Part shown: piece after piece, positions 20,024-27,879 of the stretch
How the letters are laid out: each line of letters opens with the position of its first letter
Position numbering within the stretch: the stretch's first letter is position 1
DNA from: Euprymna scolopes
Lineage: Eukaryota > Mollusca > Cephalopoda > Sepiida > Sepiolidae
Assembly (NCBI GenBank): GCA_024364805.1
Contig: CM044491.1
Location: forward strand, 87,327,933-87,355,811
Reading direction: 5' to 3'
Length of the DNA: 27,879 nucleotides
Made by a program: the position numbers and the translations under genes
Notes under the pieces: generated by a model
Told to the model about the DNA's origin: nothing
The model's input: the letters and a program-made list of their open reading frames with translations, nothing else
The model's database searches: none

Positions 20024-20056
20024 CGTATTCTCGAGTGGCCTCTTGGCCGTGATAAG
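20024..20056 (+). other. 3'-terminal hairpin of LINE copy B
   Basis: GGCC-TCTT-GGCC is perfect at the tip (20037-20048), flanked by a decayed CTTATC arm (GTATTC here) and an intact GATAAG (20051-20056). It is homologous to 3700-3732 and 22663-22695. Confidence 0.75.
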
Positions 20057-20090
20057 TTGGGATGTATATGTAAAAATATATATGATTTAA

Positions 20091-20157
20091 AAAGAGATCA
20101 GCTGGTTTTAGCATCGGTCAATTTGGGACGCTGTAACTGAATATGATATAAAAAAAT
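20091..20157 (+). repeat. GATCAG segment, second copy
   Basis: AGAGATCAGCTGGTTTTAGCATCGG, then ACTGAATATGATATAAAAAAA, parallels 17102-17160 (AAGATCAGTTCATTTTAACATCG, then GAAATCGGATCGGATCTAAAAAAA). It lies just past the 3' end of LINE copy B. Confidence 0.6.
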
Positions 20158-20971
20158 GTTGCGACATACTGTAAATTATGTTAAAATAAATTACATTACC
20201 AAAAAATAATTTTAACGTTATTTTTTAATAGAATTTGTAAATTACACAACAATATCTTCTTACTTTATTTTCATTATATATTTTTTAAAGTTTTATTGTT
20301 TTTCGTGACTTTTCCGCATTTTGTCATCATCATAATACCTCCTGGTAACATATTTTTCTACTTTGAATCTGAAAATTCTAGTTCATTTGTAACCGGAAAG
20401 TTTTGAAGTCGTCGGTGTTGTCTTTTTTAACTTTTTATCTTTGTATATTCCCGGTTCTTTTCCTCTTCTGACGAGAAGCATTTATCTTCGATTAACCATG
20501 CCCTAAATTATTTTATGTTTTTTCTTCTACATGTAACATCTTTGAACAGTACAATGTAATAAAGTTCTTATGCACATTTGATCTTTATATTTTGAACATA
20601 TTCTGAAAGTTCTTGCAATATAATTTTGATTAAAAAGCATGTTTTTCCTAGTTTGTGAGTTCTTTTTATTTTTCTGGATTTTTCATGGTTAAAAAATCTA
20701 TTATAAGTTGCTGATGATGGAACTATTCAGACTATTAGATGGTGCAATTAATTAGTAGTTTCTACTTAATAGCAAAATTAAATATATCAAATCGCAAAGA
20801 TTTTATAACGGTTACACGTTTATGCTTTTTATTTGTAAATAGAAATGCATTTTTATACTTCAAAATTTTGTAAAGAATTTATTTTTCCTGCTTATGAAGT
20901 ATTGACAAGTATATTTATTGAGTTATCATATTTTATTCTGACTTTATTTATTGTTTTCATGTTCCATTTCA
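20158..20971. other. AT-rich non-coding stretch, nothing recognised
   Basis: T-rich DNA with no coding, RNA or repeat signal. A faint GTAAATTATGTTAA at about 20171 may be a third start of the 16942/17203 repeat. Confidence 0.5.
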
Positions 20972-21246
20972 ATATATATACATATATATATATATACATG
21001 TATATATACATACACATGTATATATATACATACACATGTATATATATTCATACACGTGTATATATATACATACACATGTATATATACATACACATGTATA
21101 TATATATATACATACACATATATATATACATACACATGTATATATACACACATATATATATATATATACACATGTATATATACACATACACATGTTTATA
21201 TACATACACATGTATATATATACACACACACATATATATATATATA
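20972..21246. repeat. Minisatellite, 20-bp unit (TATATATACATACACATGTA)
   Basis: TACACATGTA recurs at 21011, 21031, 21051 (as TACACGTGTA) and 21071 with an exact 20-bp period, then at 18-22 bp spacing (about 21089, 21131, 21169, 21187, 21205), inside pure alternating purine-pyrimidine DNA. Open frames in all directions (Tyr-Ile-Cys-Thr repeats) are artefacts of the repeat. Confidence 0.92.
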
Positions 21247-22003
21247 ACGAAATATCTTATGTCAAACAATGTTGTGTCATTCGTTATGCTGTGTTACATT
21301 TGCTTAAAGAGAAATATGGACACCCAATTGTTACCTACATTTTTGCCACATGGTTTCTACTAGAAATAAATTATAATTTCATGCATGTAATTATGAAATC
21401 GCATGTTATAATGGGTGGTAGAAAAGATTAAATTACTTAATATTCATAACAATTTATATCTTTTTTTTGTTTTCATTATGTATGCGGACTGATCCTATTC
21501 TTGTTGTCGCCTGTGGGTACTTTGTGATTAAAGGATGAATAGAGACACATTGTCATGTTAACAACATTAGTGTATTTGACTCGCCAAGCTATCACCTAAA
21601 ACCGATGATTAGTTGGATAATATCGTATTGAAGTTTTACAGTTTTGTTTCTTTTATTAGGCAACTTGGAGAGGTTGAAACTCTAGAATACTTCAGATATT
21701 CCTTTGATGCAAGACAACAGCTATCTAACTACTATTTCATGAGGTCTTATCTCTTGACACGTTATGCTTCTGTATATTTATCCTTTTTTACTCTATTTAA
21801 AATGCATAAGTGTGCCAGCGTCACTAGTTATTTTTAAGGGTCTCAACACTGCCTCTTACGAGTCGCATTATCAGGCCTATATAACGTAAGAAAAACTTTG
21901 AGCCATACATCTTTCTTTACGGTATCCGTTAGCGTGTGTGTATATGGAGACGCTAATCCAAGGATGGTTTTGCACAACGTCACACTACTAATATGATAGG
22001 AAT
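21247..22003. other. AT-rich non-coding stretch, nothing recognised
   Basis: No gene. A 7-bp inverted pair TTAGCGT/ACGCTAA lies at about 21930-21957. The 74-codon open frame at 21613-21837 shows no known motif. Confidence 0.5.
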
Positions 22004-22029
22004 ACTTTGACAAGCTTCTTTTATTCCTG

Positions 22030-22592
22030 ATCTGAAATGAATCAAACATCAAATCCGTTGCCAAGATCGCTGGAAAAATGGCGAGATCCTTCTATCGATC
22101 CAGTACATAACTACCTACAGATGCAATTCTTTATCTATCTTAGAGTCAGGTGCGTCTAAGAATGGAGTATTGCTGTGGCATCTGGGCAGAAGCTGCTAGA
22201 AAGAACTTATCCTGCCTTGACAAAGTTCAGAATAGACTTCGGAGCCTAGTGAGAGATGCCCTTCTCTCTTCCCTGAAATTTCTTTCTCATAGCAGAGACG
22301 TTGCTAGTCTGTCTGTTTTATCGTTATCTTCACGGTAAGTGGTTTTCCGAGCTCCAATATTTTGTCCACATCGCAAAACATTCACGATAAACTTAGCTTA
22401 AAACCACTATCAATGATTTCCCACACCCTTTATCTGTGCCAAAACATTAACGTAGATTCCATGAGCAAAGCTTCTTTATTAGAACTGCACACCTGTGGAA
22501 CTCTCTTCGGTTTACCTACTTTCCAGCTTCCTACAATATGGTCGTCTTCAAGTCCGATGTAAACAAGTTCTTGCTTAGCCGTTGGCCTTAAG
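22030..22592 (+). pseudogene. LINE C-terminal domain fragment (copy C)
   Basis: The longest open part, 22150-22338, reads RLRMEYCCGIWAEAARKNLS, then CLDKVQNRLRSL and SHSRDVASLSVL, matching copy A RPRMEYCCHIWAGAAKKS and copy B. An in-frame stop precedes it (YLxSQ, at about 22140), and frames change again after 22338. NKFLLS before a TAA near 22590 marks the original C-terminus. It holds no catalytic RT motif. Confidence 0.8.
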
Positions 22593-22662
22593 TAATCCAA
22601 TTTACAAAATTTACACTTCTAACGATTTTTCTGTCAGTTTCACCACTGTAAACTCTATAACC

Positions 22663-22695
22663 CTTATCCGCGAGTGACCTCTTGGCCTTGATAAG
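22663..22695 (+). other. 3'-terminal hairpin of LINE copy C
   Basis: CTTATC (22663-22668) pairs with GATAAG (22690-22695). The inner tip GACC-TCTT-GGCC carries one G-to-A change from GGCC, still allowing three of four pairs. Confidence 0.75.
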
Positions 22696-22697
22696 TG

Positions 22698-23376
22698 TAG
22701 AAAACAGCAACTATATTGTTATGGTCGGAAGGGTGAATCATGTTAACAGTACATTTCTTCAACTATTATATGTACTGCAAAAGTACAAATAACACACTTT
22801 TTTTACTATTCGCGCACATATTTTTATGCGACTGCTTTGCCATTTCTTCGAAAGCTGTTGCCCCAAGTCAACTTTCCAAACTTGGGTACAACATTCTTTT
22901 TGATACATCTCCACAAATTTAAGATCATACAACATTGCCTCCTACTTTGCATATTGTTTGGAATTTACGTATGCTACATTATCTGAATTTTGTATTTTAT
23001 TATAATGTAATGATTAATAGAAGAAACAAAAATGCTAACAGCGGAAGATGGTAATGGGATTTTTTGGCTGGACGTCTTTAACGACAAGTAAATTCAATTG
23101 TAATCTGTATAACCGGAAAGGTACTGTTAATACGCAGTGAATTTTGTAGTACGGATGTAACGTAAATAAAGGCATTCCTCTAATTGATATGACATATGAG
23201 AGAAAACAATGTCAGAATGTTTACCAGGAGAACCGCAGTTACTTCGGAAGAGAGTCATGTATCAAGGACTAACGAGTGAAAATCTGTATAATAATTAACT
23301 ATAAAGATATCAGCATATCCAATCTTTATCGAGTGAACGAAAGATGTTATTATTGAAGTATAGCGTTAGAAGTAAC

Positions 23377-23380
<4 letters not shown>
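22698..23380. other. AT-rich non-coding stretch, nothing recognised
   Basis: No gene, RNA or repeat was recognised. Short open frames lack motifs. Confidence 0.5.

Positions 23381-23413
<33 letters not shown>
23381..23413. repeat. (TA)n microsatellite
   Basis: About 16 TA units. Confidence 0.95.
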
Positions 23414-23414
<1 letters not shown>

Positions 23415-23475
23415 CAGTAAAATACTATGAAACGTATCTTGAAGCTAAACTGTTTCTGTAATCAGAGTTTTTTTT

Positions 23476-23791
23476 GTGTCTGTTTCGATTTACTCAAAAC
23501 CGCACACACCTCGTCTTCTCATGTATCGTTCTCTTCTTCCTCTTCTACTTCTTGCTCTTTTTCTTCTTTTTTCTTCTAAGTCGTCAGAAGCGTCGTCTTT
23601 TCTTGACTACGTTTTTCCTTCTCGCTTCTTGCTCACAGTGACCCGTTTTTATGCTAAGCTGAACTCTCGTGTGTGCGAGAGAACACGAGATTTTGCGTGA
23701 TTACTTGGCAATATTAACCGGCCGCCGCCATCTTGCCATTTTTCTTTGGACGTACCCGCTTTGCAGAATGCACACCTCGAGCGTTTGTCAG
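23476..23791 (+). other. Candidate host first exon (5' UTR) with splice donor
   Basis: About 21 CpGs fall in about 320 bp, against a background where CpG is rare. The patch has a long pyrimidine-rich CTTCTT stretch (23529-23580) and a YY1 motif (23724-23735), and ends in TGTCAG|GTAAGC, a near-consensus donor (intron from 23792). YY1 sites just downstream of a start are typical of broadly expressed animal genes. Two upstream frames exist: ATG 23521-TGA 23700 (59 codons, with a Leu-rich start that looks like a signal peptide but follows from CTTCTT repeats), and ATG 23768 (MHTSSVCQ), which is open at the donor and could be the true start. No downstream exon was found before 27879, so the next exon would lie outside the window. 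Confidence 0.35.
23724..23735 (-). promoter_or_regulatory. YY1-type motif
   Basis: GCCGCCATCTTG is the reverse complement of the YY1 core CAAGATGGCGGC and matches it fully. It lies about 56 bp upstream of the candidate splice donor, inside the CpG-rich patch. Confidence 0.5.
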
Positions 23792-24878
23792 GTAAGCCCG
23801 TCTGTTCGCAATTTATTACACAGTTTCCATGCGTGTTTAATCTTATTTCAGTTGTAATACCAGAAATAGTAAAACTGGAATTATCTTATCTAATTTTGCA
23901 TGGTCTATTAATCCGAATGATTTTTGTAAAACAGAATACATCATTTTTTGTATATCATATAGGTTACAAATATCATAGGCAAAAGACACTGAAGGATATT
24001 GGGTTAATGCTATTTCTATTTGAATGATGATCAAATTCTATGTGAGATTTATAAATGATAAGGTAAACAGAAAAAATGTAATCACGAAAGAAGACGGCCC
24101 GTTAAGTATTTGGACGCTAGACTTTAAAAAGTCGACTCTTTTGTATACTGAAGGCAGGCAATTGGATGTATTATTTTCTAAATATACGAAAATTCCTTGA
24201 TAAAAACTTTGTTCCTGGATATACTATTTGGTTTTACTAACACAAGAAACCTGAGAAAACAGGAATTGTGGTGAATGTACGTGTTTATTGGTATGCTGAA
24301 CAAGGAAGTACAAGATATTGGCACTCTGTCGCGCACCTGCGTTAGGAAAAGAAACAAATCCTCACCACGAGATTACAAAATCAAATTATTACACTGTCTA
24401 ATCAAGAAAGAGTAACCTAAGCAGAATTTCCTTGATAGAGCAGCATTACACAAAAAAAATAAATGCCATTTTAATTACAACATATTTACAAAATGCATAG
24501 TAAAATTTATCAGACAATTGCTGGCATAACTTTCGTATGTTTTTACTACCAAACAATGATATATTCTCGCAAGAACCAATCAAACTAAAAATATTCTCCA
24601 GAGAAATATATTTTTTATAGGAAACACTCTTCTAGATGAATGTTTGATTAATCATTGGTTTGACAAAAAGTAATTAAATATTTGAGATGTTTACAGTAAT
24701 TAAAATTGGCAATGCATATGTAATATGGCAGACTCTCGTATAATGTGAATATACGTATGTTTCGCTGCAAATTATTACTTTTAACATTGTTTCTTGAAAG
24801 AAAGTTGAAAACATTGGAGACTTCTGATATATGAATGATTTCTAGTTATGCACAGTCTGAATACACTCGCGGGTTCTT
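23792..24878. other. Possible first intron; no features recognised
   Basis: Starts with GTAAGC if the preceding exon is real. Beyond it the DNA returns to the AT-rich background with no exon, RNA or repeat that I can support. Confidence 0.4.
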
Positions 24879-24887
24879 ATATATATT

Positions 24888-24944
<57 letters not shown>
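24879..24944. repeat. (TA)n microsatellite
   Basis: TA run with two short interruptions (TTAA and CATA). Confidence 0.93.
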
Positions 24945-25302
24945 CACTTACTTAGACATACTGTTTTAATTTATGCAGATTTCGTATGTATTATTATCGA
25001 ATTAATCATGTATTAATTATTTCATATTACGAGAAATTATTTGCCGAGTGGACTAATTCGTAAAATAATTTAAAAATAAAAAATAACAATGATAATGTCG
25101 TTCATAGAATTCCATCATGTGTGTTTACAATATAACGTCAGCTGATATTTGAGCGTGATAGTCATTTCTGATTAATGTTTAGTTTTAAAATATTTAAACG
25201 AATAAATTGATTAGCCGCACGGCACCTCTTCTTTTATTGTAAAATGAAGTTATTAATGAAAAACAATTCAAATTAAATGGTGAGGTACACCTGGGTTTGT
25301 TC
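24945..25302. other. AT-rich non-coding stretch, nothing recognised
   Basis: No coding or repeat signal beyond A/T runs. Confidence 0.5.
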
Positions 25303-25339
25303 TAGTGGATCATTCGATCTGTAATCGAATGATCTACTA
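25303..25339. other. Near-perfect hairpin, 16-bp stem, 5-nt loop
   Basis: TAGTGGATCATTCGAT (25303-25318) pairs with ATCGAATGATCTACTA (25324-25339) around CTGTA. The only departure is one G-T pair on the + strand RNA. Pairing stops at both outer ends, so it is too short for an animal microRNA precursor. It may be a palindrome left by a small foldback element or a protein-binding dyad. Confidence 0.75.
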
Positions 25340-25399
25340 TATATTTAAATTATATTTATAAATCTGGTTTTTAAGAAGGATTGATTTGCCATAATTTTA

Positions 25400-25406
25400 T
25401 TCTCTC

Positions 25407-25438
<32 letters not shown>
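25400..25438. repeat. (CT)n microsatellite
   Basis: About 19 CT units with one CG interruption. Confidence 0.95.
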
Positions 25439-25659
25439 AGCTACTGTAACGTAAAATATTTCTTTGCAAAAATTCTTATTTTTATCTATAAGAGAGAAAA
25501 GCCATTTTAAAGATAAGATTGTTTCGATTTTCCATACTTGTGGGATGAATTTCTATACAGGATATATCTACGAAAACTGCCAGACATATAAATGAGTTTG
25601 GTGTGAAATTTGCAAAAGATACGCTTCACCTTTTCTGAACCTAGGGGGAAAGATGAAAC

Positions 25660-25684
25660 TCACACACACACACACACACACACA
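25660..25684. repeat. (CA)n microsatellite
   Basis: About 12 CA units. Confidence 0.95.
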
Positions 25685-27149
25685 ACACTTATATAATAGT
25701 AGATACTATGAAGATATGCAGACAAAAACTAATTAAATATCGTACGATTACAAAGTGTATTATTCTTTTAACCAAAATTTCAAATAAATATAAGTATCCA
25801 TATTTATAAGACAAGTTCAACAAGATAAAAAAGTGCAGATGAGAGAAAAGCAATAATATAAGTGGAAATTCTGAATAAAAAATATGTAGAACTAAAACAA
25901 AATTTATTGTTTTAAAAATGAGTACAAATATTTTTTAAAGTATTTTTTTATCCATGGGTTTTTAAATAATATCTTATTTCTATTTGAGGAAGAGTTTTTG
26001 GCAAAATAGATATGGTTAAGTATAAATTTAGCTTATTGGCACATATATTGAAAATTAAATTGGAGCTGATAATGAAAAATGATATTCCATAGTTGAATTA
26101 ATGAGACTCAAAGAACAGTAGTAAACTCTAAAGCAGGAATACCGATATATTCCAGCATGAATTGTCGGGATTTTAAAGCGTATTTTAGACAGGACGAGAA
26201 AATCCTTGCAGATCCAAGCCATGCGTATATGGTAATTAATTATTTTCACTTTGGTAAATCTTTTGAAAAGCCCTTTGAATAATTTTGTATTAACGCAGCC
26301 AAAATACTTGAATGAACTACATGAAAGCAGCCTTTTAGATACTGCTTGCAAATAAATTTTTCCGCGGTTAATTTATATTAAATTAATATTTATTTTTCTT
26401 TTATAAAACATATTAAAAGTGTTTAAAATATAATGTATTGTTGGATTAATTAAAACAGGAGAAGGTATTCTTAAATGCTCTCGTCGGAATTTATGCACAA
26501 ATAACATCCAATGTTTTTAAAGATGTATTAAGGTCGTAAATCACCTTGACGTATATAGAGTTTGAAATAGAGGATGAGGAGAGATATGAGAGTAAGACCA
26601 GAGGGATGGCAACAGTGTAAAGGTGTCTGATAGAGAATCTAGAATCTAGAACGGGAAATTCGCACATGCTATGATAAAAGGTATATACAAACTAGACGAA
26701 TAAAAGAGGGGGTACATATATAGTCTTATATATTGAGGTTTGTAATAGTTGAAGAGGGGTTGGCTATACACGTCTGAAGTGGTAATAACACTTTCCAGTT
26801 TCTGAACTCCGTAAAGAAATATGTGTAATTTTTTCTCATTTTATATCACATTTAAAATGATTAAAAATGCTCGAAATTATGTAATGCAATAATCCATCAA
26901 ATTCTGTGGAATTATAGAAACGTTAATTACCTATTATTACATAATTCAAGATATTATTGCATTAGAAGGAAACACGTGGTCTATGAAACTTTTGAAAATG
27001 TCTTTCTTACGCACTGGTGAGATCCAGTTGTGCAAAATTGTTATTGATGAACTGTTATATATTATATGCAAATACCGAGATCTAAAATTATTTTACTCAA
27101 GGGCACGCCAATGAAGCTCAACATTTTGAAAATACTTGTGTGTCTCTAC
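25685..27149. other. AT-rich non-coding stretch, nothing recognised
   Basis: About 1.5 kb without a supported gene or RNA. The 98-codon minus-strand open frame at 26055-26351 has no recognised motif and background composition. A short duplicated CTAGAAT lies at about 26636-26650. Confidence 0.5.
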
Positions 27150-27879
27150 CTTTTCTTTATTCAACTTTACCCCAAGCAAGGCACAGTGCCACTTTGATAT
27201 GGGGGTAGGGGATACCATCAGGGACATAAGTTTCAGGAGTACTATGTAGGGAGTTGAGTAACAAGATATCTGTTCATATTTAATTCGAACTTCTGCATGT
27301 CAGTAGAGTTGGGAAAACAGAAACCCGGAAGGGAGTTCCACAGTCTAGCAGTTCTGGGAGAACATATTGGAGTATAAGACTTTCTTACATCTAGGGTAAT
27401 CTACTGTTGCTTGTCGGATATGTCAGTGGTATGTACATCGAGGAGGCACAAGGGCTTGTAGTTCGTCAGACCATCCTCTGTTAAAATGCTTGGAGCAGGC
27501 AGGAGGATGCAACGTTTCATCGAGGGGACAGAGGCTGATGCTTGGACGACAGTTCAGTACCTATCAGGTTGGTGACTCTCTTTTGAACCCTGTCTAGGAG
27601 CGAGAGACTAGTAGCAGATGCCCAAATGTGACAACAATAATCCGTACATTGGCGAATGGTGGCCTTGTATAGGTAGAGGATACTGTTAGGCGCAAGTAGC
27701 TTTCTAGCACGATAGAGAAAGCCCACCTTCCTCGTAGCGGCATTCGCAATACCCTCAGTGTATCCTTTCCATCCCATGTTCCTTGTGAACGATAAGCCTA
27801 GGAGGAAGAAACAAGTATTTCCAGGTAATGTATCTTTAGCCATAGCTATTGGTGGTAGAAAAAGTTTCTTGTAATTATT
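27150..27879 (-). mobile_element. LINE copy D: second family, minus strand, cut by window edge
   Basis: The 3' part of a non-LTR retrotransposon reads right to left. The post-RT domain is present; the RT and everything upstream would lie beyond 27879. The 3' UTR (about 27241-27150) ends near GGGTAAAGTTGAATAAAG. It lacks the GGCC hairpin of copies A-C, so it belongs to a different but related CR1/Jockey-type family. Confidence 0.8.
27242..27879 (-). pseudogene. LINE C-terminal domain, partial (copy D)
   Basis: The frame is already open at the window edge (LFLPPIAMAKDTL) and runs to a TGA at 27517, giving FLLGLSF, KVGFLYRARKLL, SILYLYKATIRQ, DYCCHIWASATSL and LLDRVQKRVTNLIG. These align in order with copy A (LPPIEMDGSRL, SFYRSKRYL, YLYKSQVRPR, EYCCHIWAGAA, LDRVQNRL). 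Further down another frame reads RTARLWNSLPGFCFPNST and ends MNRYLVTQLPT with a TAG at 27242-27244. At least one frameshift therefore lies near 27515, with more disruption between. The domain follows the RT in such elements, and its role is not well defined. Confidence 0.8.

Larger units (their letters stand above)
17376..20075 (+). mobile_element. LINE copy B: longest copy, endonuclease to 3' end
   Basis: About 2.7 kb of the same family as copy A. It keeps the C-terminal half of an APE-like endonuclease, the linker, RT, C-terminal domain, 3' UTR and terminal hairpin (20024-20056). The 5' UTR, any ORF1 and the endonuclease N-terminus are missing. The 5' break lies at or just after a TA tract and the 3' end near ATGTAAAAA. 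It lies inside an older duplicated repeat. Multiple stops and frameshifts show it is dead. Confidence 0.9.
22004..22697 (+). mobile_element. LINE copy C: 3' fragment of the same family
   Basis: It starts in the post-RT region (GACAAGCTTCTT, equivalent to 19349 in copy B) and runs to the 3' hairpin (22663-22695). It is about 0.69 kb and strongly 5'-truncated, the commonest fate of LINE insertions. Order and spacing match copies A and B throughout. Confidence 0.9.

Noticed and set aside
20944-21431. Long Tyr-Ile-Cys-Thr repeat open frames on both strands
   Set aside because: They arise in several frames at once from the 20-bp minisatellite, whose composition lacks stop codons.
25303-25339. MicroRNA precursor
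   Set aside because: The stem is 16 bp and pairing stops outside it; animal precursors need a stem of over 22 bp with some 60-70 nt in total.

Overview
The window looks like intergenic or deep intronic DNA from a large, AT-rich animal genome. A cephalopod such as an octopus fits best: long (TA)n tracts are dense, non-LTR retrotransposon (LINE) fragments with CR1/Jockey-type reverse transcriptases recur, and SINE-like units end in simple repeats. The organism is inferred from style, not from a diagnostic gene. There is no bacterial-type coding. I found no intact protein-coding host gene, no tRNA gene, no CRISPR array, and no LTR, retroviral or Polinton-type element.

Layout. 1-1940: AT-rich DNA with one orphan minus-strand open frame (about 777-1073). 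1941-3759: LINE copy A (+), truncated at its 5' end, with RT motifs including YADD. 3960-4110: a CpG-rich island carrying a GC box and a full CRE palindrome, followed by a purine-rich block and then 1.2 kb of T-rich DNA. 6394-6840: a unit whose first 110 bases closely resemble 5S rRNA, including the Pol III internal control elements. It lies between two (TTA)n tracts and is the best candidate here for an undescribed element (a 5S-headed SINE). 6851-10870: three or four divergent copies of an unnamed dispersed repeat. 10926-11815: three copies of an AAAGGGGAGA motif in mixed orientation. 14141-14563: two copies of a tRNA-derived SINE. 16942-20157: a locally duplicated repeat apparently split by LINE copy B (17376-20075, +). 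20972-21246: a 20-bp minisatellite. 22004-22697: LINE copy C (+), 3' fragment only. 23476-23797: a CpG-rich patch with a YY1 motif and a consensus splice donor, the best candidate for a host first exon. 25303-25339: a near-perfect 16-bp hairpin. 27150-27879: a minus-strand LINE of a second, related family that runs off the window.

Copies A, B and C belong to one family. They share the RT C-terminal domain and a 3' end with a conserved hairpin (CTTATC arm, GGCC-TCTT-GGCC tip, GATAAG arm). All carry stops or frameshifts and look inactive. Nothing here works together as a pathway. The window mainly records successive retroposition and microsatellite growth, with two small islands (about 4.0 kb and 23.6 kb) that might be host regulatory or first-exon sequence.
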